Assembly (NCBI GenBank): GCA_036426205.1
Contig: CM071567.1
Span: 291,525,141-291,589,140 of the forward strand
DNA from: Ascaphus truei
Lineage: Eukaryota; Chordata; Amphibia; Anura; Ascaphidae
Direction: 5' to 3'
DNA: 64,000 bases
Positions 1 to 10,500 of this stretch are shown here, one piece after another; within the stretch, counting starts at the first letter, position 1; each line of letters opens with the position of its first letter. The notes beneath the pieces were generated by a model. That model saw only the letters and a program-made list of their open reading frames with translations, searched no databases and was not told the origin of the DNA. The position numbers were made by a program, and so were the translations under genes.

Positions 1-700
1 CACACTTAGTGGGGGCCTGGCTACAAAACTAACCTTTCCAAGTTGAAATAGCACAGAAAACAAAGTATTTACAAAGTCTTTCAGATGACCGGGACTAAGC
101 CCGACAAGTCCTGGAACCGAAATCAGCATGCAGTTCCTGATGCCACGGCTGTTTTCACTCTGGATATGTTGAAATCCCTTGACCGGGAGCAAGTACCAAA
201 TGTCTTGTTACTCTTTTCCGCATGCAGTTCCAGCCGTGACCGCTACGAAGTATTCTGAAAACTTGGCCCTTAAAAGTGGGACTTAAGCTGGGAAGTCACA
301 GATTTCAATTCTGCAAAGGGCATGTGCCAACTTGGCACCTCTGCCACTTAGCATATTGAACCCACCCGCTGGGCCAGGCTCCCCAGAGTCTGGGACTGGG
401 CAAATGGTCGCCGTATAGCCCTTATTCATGCCAGGACGTGGGTACTCGAGTATAACTCCGCTACTCCGCCCGCCCTAACACCGTGGCATCTCTGAGACTT
501 TCAAGTTTGGGACCCACTCAGTGGCACCAAGCCTGGTGGCCATCTGGTCTCTTGGAACCAGGGACTATGAAATTCCCTAGCTCATATACAGTGCATAAAA
601 CATATATACCTTTATATACCATGTTAATTTAAATCTCCCCAAATTCTTCTAAGTCCCTCATCCCCTTGGATCTACTGAAAAGAGTCGCACGTTCATTTTC
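1..700. repeat. LTR-like repeat, family C, partial copy at window edge
   Basis: No coding sequence is recognised. Short blocks resemble the 3478-4430 repeat: 'ccacttagcatat' here against 'cgacttagcatac' there, and a 'ctctgag..cttt' block followed by a 'cactc' stretch. The 'tgaccgctacg' block near 235 recurs near 44710 in a third copy. Shared blocks in the same order at three loci suggest a dispersed LTR-like family. No ends, target duplication or internal genes can be fixed because the copy runs off the window edge. Confidence 0.3.
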
Positions 701-720
701 AGAGCTCCTGGACCTTCCAA

Positions 721-1603
721 TAAGGCTGCGCTTATAGTGCTGGCAACAGCGACGCAATGTTGCTTCAAAACATATATGTGTTAATATTCACCATCTATAC
801 ACAGTGAGGTGTTGCTAATGCCAAAACAATTTGACAAACTGGATGACACTTTGGCATTGCCCCTGGTTAATACTGGATCACACTTTTGTGTGTGAATATA
901 GTGGTATTTCTGGGAGTTGGCTATATGATCTATCTGTTTCTCCCTCAGCACATTTCAATATCACTGACTGTGATTAAATTGCTGGTACTGGTGGTTTATC
1001 CACCTTCCTGATCTGCAGTATCAATCCCCACCATCTCATTACTATTTATGTTTATGAGTGGTCATATATACATTAGGGTTTGCTGCTGTCCTGTTTAGTT
1101 TATGTTTAATATTTTTTTATCACAATTACATTAACACTCGGTAATATATGTTTTAAGTAAAATAATAAAGGTTACATTTTATTAAAGTGGTGTGCATTTA
1201 AATGAATTTTCTTTGGGACACAATCATTTTGTGTCCCACAATTTACTGATTCACTTTTCAGTTCACAGTTTGCACCCACCTATAATTATCGTATTGAATT
1301 TTTTGTTAATTAGTAAGGTTAAAGTTGATCACTCCATATCCCTATTGTTTTGTGCGCTTATAGTGGACTCGACAGCGACGGAGCGACGGTGCTACCAAAA
1401 TCCTTGTAGTCAATAGAATTTGCTTTTGCAGAGACGGTCTCCCCATGTGACTGCCTATAAGCCAATCACATAGCCCCTCTGCCTTCCCCCTTGCTTACTT
1501 TATTCCCCTTGTAGCCAGTGACGTCTCCAAACCTGATTGCAACTTTCACAATCGTGATGTCATCGTCAATTGTCGCGTCGCCAGCACTATAAGCGCGGCC
1601 TAA
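721..1603. mobile_element. TIR DNA transposon (MITE), composite
   Basis: The sequence at 721-744 is a near-perfect inverted match (two mismatches in 24) to 1580-1603, sharing GCGCTTATAGTGCTGGC. A third copy of the terminus starts at 1353 (GCGCTTATAGTG, then ACAGCGACG). The simplest reading is a short element at 1353-1603 beside the terminus of a related copy at 721, with an unrelated repeat (1130-1350) between them. There is no transposase. Flanking bases are compatible with a TA or TTA-type target, but no duplication is certain. Confidence 0.5.
1130..1350 (+). repeat. Dispersed repeat A, copy 1
   Basis: This stretch matches 18815-19045 in the same orientation. Shared blocks include 'atatatgttttaa', 'tggtgtgcat', 'cattttgtgt', 'ctgattcacttttcagttca' and 'gatcactcc'. 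The second copy lies just downstream of a PLE-like promoter and hammerhead-like block, so this may be the body of the same PLE-like family. No protein domain is visible. Confidence 0.55.
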
Positions 1604-1609
1604 GAAGTT

Positions 1610-2400
1610 TACTAAAAAGTTGGTTCAAATAATGCTTAGGTTAATTTTCAAAGTTGCTTCTATTGTACCAAAGCTTAATTTAGAAATAATTTCACTCTTG
1701 CAACTTTATGGATGGTTGGAGACACTCAGAACCCCTATACCGAGTCTGGGTGTTCTGGGCATATACTGCAGGGGGGGACTCCCCCCTAAACTAGAGACCC
1801 CTGACTATACCCGGGATACGCGTATCCCTATGCCCCCTTTTACTATTCTGGTCTGTGCTGAAACAGGGCATCCTGGCAGTGAGCTGCGTAACTGCTTTCA
1901 GGGTGGACTTTGTCTATATGTACCCTGGAATCTGACTTGACTCCCAGATATATTTTTGGGGTAGCCAGTAACTCTGCACCACGAACAGCTAGACACAATC
2001 CGACAACACATTTACCGCAAAATCCACTGTGAAACTCATAGCCTGAGAATCTCCACTGGTTAGCACTCCTGGAAAGGCAAAAGACACATAAATTATTTAT
2101 TGCCATACAATTACATTAATTGCAGGTACAATACACAGGTTGCAGAGCTGACACTCTAAAACCTGAAACAGGGCCTCAGAAGTAACCAGCCGGGCATAAT
2201 AGCTAAACTTATGGCCTGTTACCCCTTCACCGTGACAATTACCAAATACAGTATTGACCCTTTCCTGGTTGGTTCCCCAATAATTTGGATCATATAATTG
2301 TCTTTAAGCACCCCAAAAAAACTGTTTCCTTTTGTTGTAATGCTAATCTCATTGCCCCAGTCTGTCTGGATAATTAAAATCACCCATTAGGCAAACATGA
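1610..2400. other. Unassigned intergenic sequence
   Basis: There is no supported gene. The 106-codon and 87-codon open frames here overlap each other on opposite strands and resemble no family I know. The composition is mixed and includes LTR-like phrases, but no paired copy in the window fixes an identity. Confidence 0.4.
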
Positions 2401-3480
2401 CCTACAGTGGCGGCTGCCTTTAGCCTCCTGCGGCCATGCGGGCAAATGCGGGCAAATCACGGGCAGATGCGGGCCGTTTTCGGCAGTTTTGTGCGTCTGC
2501 GGGCACTTTCATTGTCTAGCGCTATTAGCGCTATCTGGTGATTTCGGGCTGCGCGGAAAAGTCCATGAGAGACGGGTGAGAGACGGAAAACATCCCCAAA
2601 TTTTTCGGGGATGTTGGAGGATAAAAGGGGCCGCGACAGTAGTTTTAATGCCTTCTCCATTTGCAAAAGTATTTTATCTTCCTCAATCGCGCGGCTCAAG
2701 AATGGCGATTTTCTCCCAAAATCCTCACGCCAGGAAAAGTTGGTGTGAGGCTGGGGAGAAGCTGATGAGAAGGTGGTGAGAGAGGATTTAGAAAGCAAAA
2801 ATACTTTTTCTCCTGCATCGGATTGATGCCGGAAGTCTCTGGAACTGATACCCATTAATATCAGCAGTGGAGCCCCCCGGCATGAATCCCATGCAATAAA
2901 AATGCATTTACAGACAACTTCATTACCTTAGCGGCTGACCGCTAAGGCAATGAAGGGTGTTAACTACCAGTTGGATGTTTATTGTGGGAAGCTAGGGTGG
3001 GTGAAGGTGATATTTGGACCTTGGTGGGTGTTTAGAACTTGCGGGGGGGTTGCAAGTGCAGTTAACCCCTTCATTACCTTTGCAGTTAAAACCACTAAGG
3101 TAATGAAGGGGTTAACCCCTCACGCTACCCACCTGGTAGATATAAACACCCACCAAGGGCCAAATATCAACTTCACCCATCCTCGCTACCCACAATAAAC
3201 ATTCAAAAACACAACAACACTAATACCACCCCCAACAACCCACACTCCAACACATACAGTATAGTAATGGGCAAAATTACTATTGTCCAGATATGGAAAA
3301 TAGCTCATTTGCCCATTCTAAAAGCAAAAATTAGACAGCAAGCATAAATAAAGTAAATAAAACTTTCTACTTACCCCATGCCATCATGAACAGCATCCTC
3401 GTCAGAATAGTCCAGGTCCATGTCCTCCGTTGCTAGCAAAAGTACTTGAAAAAATACAATCTAATGGCCTCTAACCCTTG
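2400..3480. mobile_element. Palindromic-module element, copy 1
   Basis: Blocks here match 54350-54735 and, inverted, 58780-59090: a 'gatgccgg..ctc.ggaactgata' stem, 'cttcattaccttagcgg' with its inverted partner 'ccgctaaggcaatgaag' (about 2918-2956), and a 52-base palindrome at 3062-3113 with TTAACCCCTTCATTACC arms. The 3200-3480 part matches 27845-28090 inverted and 57380-57600 direct. There is no transposase. This looks like a non-autonomous foldback-type element built of nested palindromes. The open frames here are by-products of the inverted arms. Confidence 0.6.
3062..3113. repeat. 52-bp palindrome, TTAACCCCTTCATTACC type
   Basis: The arms TTAACCCCTTCATTACCTT and AAGGTAATGAAGGGGTTAA are inverted complements around a short 'tgcagttaaaaccact' centre. 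It is the cleanest example of a palindrome class that recurs near 2918, 5036, 16630, 16990, 54450, 54590, 56535, 56890, 57608 and 58865. Confidence 0.85.
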
Positions 3481-4430
3481 TCACGGTGGACCAGAACTTA
3501 TCAACACTTTTTATATTTTTGGGATTCTCGATTGAACACGACAAGGAGGCAAAACAAATTGTCATTTATTTCTTTGATAGACAAACACACGATAGCTTCA
3601 GAATACACTTAACACAACACTTACTCTGATGGGGAAACAAAATAAAATGTCCTTTGCAAGAAAGCGCAAGAAATTCAGTCTCTGATTTAAAGTCCTTTGG
3701 CTAGATCGCAAGTTGCCGATCTAATATCTTCGCCAAATAAAGGAATTTCATAGAAGTTCGTAAGAATTTGTTCAGGAGTCCACAGGGCTAACGAATTCCG
3801 GAGTTGGGGGAAATACTTGGTTGCGATGTTATTAACCCCCTGCGTCCTGGAACCGCTACCGCTGCATGCGAACAGTATCTTGTGCAAAGCTTGGTTATGT
3901 CATGAATTACATCCGAATCACACATGGGATAGCTCGGTGGGCAGTCTTATATGGTTCACAGTCCTATCTACACCATACATGCCCAATCCCCTCTGTGGGA
4001 ATAGTTAACCCACCAATCCCCGAGCAGGCCGTAGCTGGCAAAACCGGGCAAAAAGACTTTCCGGCCGGCACCGCGCATGTGTTAGCTTGACACCTATGCG
4101 ACTTAGCATACCTGGGGTACACCCCTTTTCTGGCGACCCTTGGTTTAGGATTTTACTCCAAGGTTTGAAAGGCTCATGCTGAGTACCGGGATCTGGCACT
4201 CAGCAACATCCCGGCCACTTTCACACTTTGGACCTCTGAGTCTTTTCATTCCCGGCACTCCACTAGACTTAGTCTCCCACTGAACAGTGGGTCTTTGAAG
4301 TGTCGGAAAGAAAATACCTTCAGCTTATTCCCTCTGGCCCATTTACATGCCCGGGCTCATAGAAAAAACTGTTCCTGCCTGGACATTTAAAACTTACTGT
4401 ATTAGACACTTTATTAAAACAATATGTTCT
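3478..4430. repeat. LTR-like repeat, family C, copy 2
   Basis: It begins TGTCACGGTGGACCAG, close to TGTTACGGTTGACCAG at the start of the 44396-45011 insertion. Both continue with 'atttttgggat' and a 'caaaacaa' stretch in the same order. The later part shares blocks with 1-600. The TG start fits an LTR edge, but the CA end and target duplication were not identified. The open frames at 3687-4199 are short and mutually overlapping, so they are not annotated as genes. Confidence 0.4.
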
Positions 4431-4990
4431 GGGTGTACCACAACTGTAATGTTGATATGTGTGTGAGTGGTTTATTTATTTAGACTTGCACACCAAAAAT
4501 TAGAGTGCTAGCTGTCTGCATTCCCAAGTTAGCCCACTTAATTTAAAAGCTTGCCGGTGGGAAGCCAAGTTTACCTACTTATCACGTCAATCGACCCACT
4601 TCCCACAGCAATAGACTTTCTGCCTTTCAAGTTACGGGAGCTAACAAGGTACGGATACATTTTATCGGTAAACAAATTCAAACCTAACCGCAAGCCACTT
4701 ATTCAACTGACTTGCAGTTACAGAGTCGACTGCTTGGAAATGGATACCCATAATTCAAACAGACCTCCCAGCGCTAGCCATGCTTATTCAATCAGCGCTG
4801 GCGTCGGCACTCAACACACCATCTTGTGCCTAAAAATAATATAGCACACGTTGCCCTTATTTCTATTACTGCAGACAAGGAGCAGCCTGCAAAATCGTGA
4901 TAAAAAGGCTGGGACAGGGACACATACATCAGTGTTATGCAGATACGTTTAACCACTTCACTCCCACTATGGGGAGTTGGGTTTAATCAG
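4430..4990. other. Unassigned sequence with a 97-codon open frame
   Basis: A plus-strand open frame at 4551-4844 has no recognisable domain, and its end contains an inverted 'cagcgct' repeat. It follows an LTR-like repeat, so it could be degenerate 5' internal retroelement sequence. I cannot support a coding call. Confidence 0.3.
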
Positions 4991-5480
4991 CCAGGTATAA
5001 TACCTTTATTAAAGGCCTGATTAACCCCCTCTCACTACAACCCCTTAATCACCTTAGCGATTATTAACTGCTATAGCAATTAAGCGGTTAACCACCCTCC
5101 CCCACTACCCACCCGGGAGGCCTAACCACCCACCCAAAGTCACTATTACCACCCTTTAACCATTGATTGACACAGTGTACATCATACCCATATAATATGG
5201 GCATGATAAGCCACTATAGCAGTCAATGGCCAACCTATTGAAACAATCAAGCACAACAATACACAGCAATTAAAGAAATAAACAAGCACCTAAACACCAC
5301 AACAATAATAGAACTAAAAAGCCTCAACTACACATAAATAAGTTATTCTAACACCAAAACCGCTAGCCACTAAGGTAATGAAGTGGTTTTAATAAAAATG
5401 TTAATACTAGTGTACGTACGTAAGCAAGGGGTCCCCGATGCAGAACCACGTTGATTTGAGGTCCGGGGACCACCTGCATA
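4990..5480. mobile_element. Palindromic-module element, fragment
   Basis: 5000-5240 matches 57600-57830 block by block: 'ggttaataactgctatag'-type stem, 'ccactaccca', 'cattgattgaca', 'tacatcatacccat' with its inverted partner 'atgggcatgat', and 'tcaatgg'. Near 5360 a 'ccactaaggtaatgaag' half-palindrome follows, and 5425-5470 matches the 'ggggtc..gaaccgcgttgattt' arm seen at 16350 and 56260. The order of modules is the same as in the larger copy at 55968-61670. Confidence 0.55.
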
Positions 5481-7353
5481 TATACATATATACGTAAATA
5501 TATTTCTCTGGGAGGACATTAATAGTCATTAATTTTATATGTATGGTAAACATATAAGCAGACGAAATGCATCACTCCTATTGCATACAGAGTAAAATAA
5601 ATGTATTTCATCTTTAACAAGCTAATGTTTTTTCCCCAGAAAAGCTTTAATCAGGGCAAGATTTAAGGCAGAAATATGTGACAGGAGTGATGCCTGATGC
5701 TTCTTCTTGTACTACATACACTTTGGGATATACAGTACAGAATGATTCATGAATCCAGAAGCACCTCCACTTAAGCATTATATATTTATTTAAGCTTAGA
5801 GAGTGCCACCAGCATTTTGTATTTTTAGTGAGCACATTAGTACAGACAATTTGCACTGCCAAGCACACACTGTTATAGCTACAGTCCTATAGAGTTAAAT
5901 TAAAGAAATACAACTAAAAAATTACAGAACAATTCAAATGTCAAATTCTTGATAATTACATTAGCATTTGAGGCAGATACAGTTACACAAATCTATACAT
6001 ACATACAAACAGTATATACATACAGTAAACATGTTTTCTCTACCTTGCCCCTCACAAATGCTCCCCAAAAATCTAATAACCTAACACTGAGATGATTTCT
6101 CTTTCTCCCTGACACCCCGCCCCCACACCACCAAAACACAACATTTACCTGGTACTGTCTACACAAATAACCCTGTCTTTCAACAGAAAAATGTCTGCTT
6201 ACAGAACTAGAAAATTAGTACTTGGTTTGATATACTCTACATTATTCATGCTGTAGTATCAAACTTTTCCTAACACACTTCATTTTACAAATAAAACATT
6301 TTAATTGACATGTTATCATATAATTTCTAGCACTCCAGAAAGATTATTATGCTTTGTCTCCCTTAAATGCACACTGCCTGATATTAGAGATCATTTTCAT
6401 TCCATATTTTTACATATCAAGGGTTCTCAAACATTTATTTTGCTTTATAAAACTGTTAGCTTTTGTTGATTGGCACTTTGAAGAGAGGTTTAAATTGTTT
6501 GTCGGCCCAATTATGCAGAAACAATGTTTGAAAGTGTTTTTTGTACGTTTGTGTAATCAACAATGCTTTCACATTGACAGTCAAACCTGTTTAACAGCTC
6601 ATTCAATTAGTGCTTTTATGATCTCATATATCCCCGAGCCATTTTAGCTACATCCATTTAGCCACTGCACCGCTCTATGTACAAAAGCAATCTGAGTTGA
6701 GTAGTAAACATGTAATTATAAATGGTCACAAGAGAAGAGCATATAAACTAACTACCTGATAACTTCTGTTTGTAATCATTTAAAAAACATTAACTCAGAA
6801 GCATTACTAAAAAAAAAGAAGAGTACATTTTAGTAAATGTAAACATTTAATGGACCAAATATTAATTTTGTATCTTTTCATATTTATGAACATAAAAAAA
6901 TGTAAACAAAAAAAATTCAGCAGCCCATGTAATTGGAAAGAGTTGGCTCTGCAAAAAGTTACCATCTTTTATTTATAAAAGCAAACATTTTCTCTGTTCA
7001 TTGTCGTAAAGAAATTGTACTTTATAACTACTGCTTTGAATATTGTTTCCAAAATGCATAATTATTTTAACTCATTTAATAAATTGCGATTTGGTAACAA
7101 TTCTGCTACGATAGTAATAAGAGAGAAAGGAACCCTAAATGATGCACACTACTCTACTGAATCAAAATAAATAAATTGTTATTAGAATAAACGTGAAATA
7201 ACAAAAAAAATCTCATTTAAAACCTAAAGTGAGCACTCTTGGTAACGTAACGCCAAGAAATATCCTCTAACCAAACGTAGTTTTTGGTATAATCACCAGA
7301 CAGAGCCTACAAAAAATGTGTCTCTTGATAATAAACTGTAGGTATTATGTATA
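5480..7353. other. AT-rich sequence without recognised features
   Basis: About 1.9 kb of AT-rich DNA shows no internal repeats shared with the rest of the window and no convincing open frame. The 73- and 97-codon frames at 5647-5868 and 6354-6647 carry no recognisable motif. It could be unique host intergenic or intronic DNA. Confidence 0.5.
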
Positions 7354-7355
7354 TA

Positions 7356-7738
7356 CAGACTAACCCCGGTTTAAGGACACTCACTTTAAGTACACTCGCG
7401 AGTAAGGATATATCGCCCAATAGGCAAACGGCAGCTCACGCATGTTCCTGTCAGTACGTCCTGAACAGCAATACCAGCTCGCTACCTGTACCGAAGCTGT
7501 GCGCAAGCGGGGAGACTATAGCGCCTGCTGTACTGATGAGCTGCGCAAGTGTGCGCAAGCGGGGAGACTATAGCGCCTGTTACAAATGCGTATTTACATC
7601 AGTTATGCACGTATATGACGATTGCAGTACAGTACATGCATCGATAAGTGGGGAAAAGGTAGTGCTTCACTTTAAGTACATTTTCACTTTACATACATAC
7701 TCCGGTCCCATTGCGTACGTTAATGCGGGGTATGCCTG
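7356..7738. mobile_element. Tigger/pogo-like MITE, 383 bp, TA target duplication
   Basis: The termini are CAGACTAACCCCG at 7356 and, inverted, CAGGCATACCCCG ending at 7738, each flanked by TA (7354-7355 and 7739-7740). CAGGCATACC..CG is the known end sequence of Tigger/pogo elements, and a TA target is the rule for the Tc1/mariner superfamily. 'CACTTTAAGTACA' blocks recur inside both ends. There is no transposase. The 160-codon frame across it is a chance opening. Confidence 0.75.
7499..7579 (+). repeat. Internal direct duplication in the MITE
   Basis: A 29-base unit at 7499-7527 is repeated exactly at 7551-7579 (GTGCGCAAGCGGGG then AGACTATAGCGCCTG), with 23 bases between. Confidence 0.9.
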
Positions 7739-7977
7739 TATACTCTATTTGGACTTTCAAGGGACAGATGCAACCTATAAGAGGTTGCCAACCATTAAAA
7801 TACAGACCGTTCTGATCCTGGAAGGGTGATACTCTTATCTTCTTGATAATCAGTTACAATCAGAGTATCAGAGTATCAGTTACAGTAACAATTGCTCTTA
7901 GTGTTTAGCTGATCAACTGAGTCTGGCCATTATAATTACTTTCTAAAAAGGAACTAATGATACAAGGGTCTTATCAT

Positions 7978-8085
7978 ATAATATATATATATATATATAT
8001 ATAATATATATATTATAATTATATATTATATATACTATATATTATATATATTATATATATATATATAGTATATATTATATATAAA
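7978..8085. repeat. (TA)n microsatellite, interrupted
   Basis: A long run of TA dinucleotides with small interruptions lies directly before the 8088-8310 palindrome. Similar runs flank other PLE-like copies at 8371-8416, 9520-9557, 11316-11390 and 12238-12325. Confidence 0.95.
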
Positions 8086-8087
8086 AT

Positions 8088-8310
8088 CAAAAAAAAATAA
8101 AAAAATAATAGATGATACCGTTCTGTGGCTAACGAAATGCTTTTATTTGTGCGAGCTTCGAGATACACCGGCGATGTTACAATGAATGAAGCAAAAGGTT
8201 CATTGTAACATCGCGAAGGAAGAGATCAGTGTATCTCGAAAGCTCGCACAAATAAAAGCATTTCGTTAGCCACAGAACGTATCATCTATTTATTTTTTTT
8301 ATTTTTTTGA
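8088..8310. repeat. PLE-like inverted pair (palindrome)
   Basis: The left arm (8111 on) is the inverted complement of the right arm (ending about 8286): 'ttctgtggctaacgaaatgc' against 'gcatttcgttagccacagaa', with 'aaataaaagc' and 'agctcgcac' inside. The same arm occurs at both ends of the 11415-12236 palindrome. The block 'atctcgaaagctcgcac' resembles the conserved 3' part of Penelope-like repeats, as I recall them from other vertebrates. No coding sequence remains. Confidence 0.6.
8210..8252 (+). ncRNA. Hammerhead-like motif, AGCT variant, degenerate
   Basis: A GAGAT...ATCTC hairpin is followed at once by GAAA, then AGCTC and GCAC. In a hammerhead this would be stem II, the GAAA block, a minimal self-complementary stem III (AGCU) and the cleavage-site C. 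The 5' core (CUGANGA) is degraded and stem I is weak. A second copy lies at 12131-12176. Confidence 0.35.
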
Positions 8311-8368
8311 TTATTGAAACTCGGCTAACACGGTACTGATACCTCCTACATATCATAAAAAAAATTTA

Positions 8369-8370
<2 letters not shown>

Positions 8371-8400
<30 letters not shown>

Positions 8401-8416
8401 TCTATATATATATATA
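8371..8416. repeat. (TA)n microsatellite
   Basis: A run of TA dinucleotides bounds the inverted PLE-like copies on their right side. Confidence 0.95.
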
Positions 8417-9100
8417 TCAAAAGAAACAAAGGCTGCGCCTCTGCTAATGGTTGGCTTATATACAAGGAACTAGCTGGATAGTTTCAACACTGTATAAATA
8501 GGTAAAATACTAATTCTGTAGAATATCTAACATAAAATTAAAGTGTAAATAAAAATAAAATAAATAATAAAAAATAGCAGAAACCTGTAAACCATAAAAA
8601 TAATAAACAATTAATACTGCGAATATATGTGTCCAAAAATGGAAAAAGAGTGTAAAAACCAGTCCTCAGAATAGTCCAATAGATGGTAAGTTCTGGTGTT
8701 AGAGGGTCTCCGGCTGCTCTCAAAGTGGACAAAACCACATCCACAGGGAATCTAAAGAAAAGGGGAAGAGAGAGCGCACGCCCATAGCGTAAAATGTTAA
8801 ATTTAATGAGGGGGAGGGGAAAGGGGGGATAAGAATTGCACTTACAAAGGTAACAATAACAACAGCATTGTGATATATAATCACCCCCATCCGGTCAGAT
8901 ACTTGGTGTCTTGGTCTTTGCAGTCCCAGGATGAGATCCCGATCAATGTCCAGGGTAGATGATCTCTCTCTCTGCCTGTTTTCCCACTTCACCTTAAAGT
9001 CTCATCATACGATTAAGGCTTTGTGATTGATATCCATTAACATAGTACCTTTTCAGCTGAGAGGGTGTGTTTTTAAATACATTGTGGTCATTGGACTGGG

Positions 9101-9110
9101 TATAAAATAC
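9101..9110 (+). promoter_or_regulatory. TATA box of PLE-like promoter
   Basis: TATAAAATAC lies 30 bases before the first paired base of the hammerhead-like motif at 9131. A TATA box at the same relative place (18199) precedes the motif at 18237, which suggests that transcripts start at or near the fold. Confidence 0.55.
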
Positions 9111-9130
9111 CGACCTTTCCCTCTCCTGAC

Positions 9131-9177
9131 TTCCCTTTGAGAAAGTCACCCGTTGAGTGACGAAACGCGTCAGGGAG
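9131..9177 (+). ncRNA. Hammerhead-ribozyme-like motif
   Basis: Stem I pairs 9132-9136 (TCCCT) with 9172-9176 (AGGGA). The core TTGAGAAA is followed by stem II GTCAC/GTGAC, then GAAA and ACGCGT, then the candidate cleavage base C at 9171. Known hammerheads use CUGANGA; here positions 3 and 8 read U and A, a possible compensatory change of the C3-G8 pair, and there is one extra A before stem II. ACGCGT is self-complementary, as in the minimal dimeric hammerheads described from PLEs. Catalytic activity is not shown by sequence alone. Confidence 0.5.
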
Positions 9178-9519
9178 CGTCATTACGTCAGATGCAGTGA
9201 CATTGACTCATCACCGCGCGCGTGGACTGACTGATCCGCGCGATTGCTGCAGAGGCTTCCAATCTCGGAGCTACTTTAGAGGACTCCAAACAGGCAGAGA
9301 GGAGATCATCTACCCTGGACATTGATCGGGACGATTCCTGGGACTGCAAGACCAAGACACTGCAGTATCTGACCGGATGGTGGTGATTATATATCACAAT
9401 ATGCTTGTTATTATTGTACCTTTGTAAGTGCATATTCTTACTCCCCCCTTTCCCCTCCCCCTCATTAAATTTTACAATTTTACGCTATGGGCGCTGCGCT
9501 CGCCTCTTCCCCCTTTTCA

Positions 9520-9557
9520 TATTATATATATATATATATAAATATATATATATATAT
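9520..9557. repeat. (TA)n microsatellite
   Basis: A run of TA dinucleotides marks the boundary between the PLE-like repeat and the CpG-rich segment. Confidence 0.95.
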
Positions 9558-10500
9558 GTACGCCCCGAGGTGGAAATTTGAATCCCCCCTGGCCCCCCTC
9601 CGCGAGTGCCGGTGGGCGTCGGGGTAGAGCTTGCGGAGGCGCAGAGGCGGAGTACGTGGGGTGAGTTGCAGGAGGGAGAGATCGGCTGTTGTGTTCCGGG
9701 GGAAGGATGAAGGAGAGCGGAGGCGTGGAGGCCGGTGGAGTCCTGAGCTGAGAGGAAGCGATCGGTGAGTAGGCGGCTTGAGAGGAGGGCCGCATTGCGC
9801 GTTAGTTCGCGCATGAGTAGAGAGGGAAAGCGCAAGGGTAGGATCCCAGGCTAGGGAGAGAGTCGCGCGAGGGCAGGCGGCAGAGCAGCAGAGGAAGTTG
9901 TGGTGGACGGAGGGGTGCGGTCCTCGATGCGCAGGATCAAGTGGCCGCGGCCTCCCAATTGCTTTATGCAGCCCCTGGTGACTACAACTCCCAGGAGGCT
10001 TAGAGAGACAGAGGTCAGTGCTCCCTTGCTTCCAATGGGCTGGAGGAAGCTCAGCACGCGTGAATATAGATACATTTTCCCGGGCTTTGCTGCGTCAGTC
10101 TGCACGAGGAGTAGGAAGAGTAAGGAAGGGTGCAGGGAGCGCTGGCGCTCCTGCATCAGGTAAGGGTTCTCCCTAGATCCCCAGGCAGGCCCACAATTCC
10201 CGGGAAGGCAGGGGGTAACTGAAGAGGATGCCTTAGCTAGGGAGGTGACCCTGGGTGTGGAAGGTGTGGTTGGCAGTGCCACAGCAGGCTGGAAGGCTGG
10301 GGCACTGTCAAAGAGGCACAGTATGCAAGCAGTGGGTTTGCTGCGGGATCCAGTGGCTGTGTGTGATTGCAGCTGTCTGTGTGTGTGTCGCTGCATGTGC
10401 TGGGCGCAGTGCGTGCAGGTGTGTGAAGTGTGTGTGAATCCCTGCAGGCTGACGTGTTAGCTGAGTTGGCTGCAGGTGCGTTAGGCTGTTAGTTTAGATT
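9558..10500 (+). promoter_or_regulatory. CpG-rich candidate promoter (LTR U3/R or host)
   Basis: This segment is far richer in GC and CpG than its surroundings. It carries ACTACAACTCCCAG (9979-9992), a close match to the known ZNF143/SBF site, a CCAAT box (about 10031), and a good splice donor (CAG|GTAAGG) near 10158. Downstream sequence to 11300 resembles LTRs at 14040-15190 and 51450-52350, so this may be the 5' part of a Gypsy-type LTR and leader. A host first exon cannot be excluded. Open frames on either strand show no recognisable domain. Confidence 0.4.

Larger units (their letters stand above)
8700..9525. mobile_element. PLE-like element in inverted arrangement
   Basis: Arm 8750-8985 is the inverted complement of 9284-9522, sharing 'gagatcatctaccctggaca' and its complement, 'tatctgaccgg', 'tttgtaagtgca' and the purine/pyrimidine block before 'cattaaat'. 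The right arm is preceded by a TATA box and a hammerhead-like motif. A promoter block present in inverted partial copies is typical of PLE pseudo-LTR structures. The element ends in (TA)n at 9520. No reverse transcriptase is present. Confidence 0.55.

Noticed and set aside
9851..10396. 181-codon minus-strand frame in the CpG-rich segment
   Set aside because: No recognisable domain; long frames are expected by chance in GC-rich DNA, and overlapping frames exist on the other strand.
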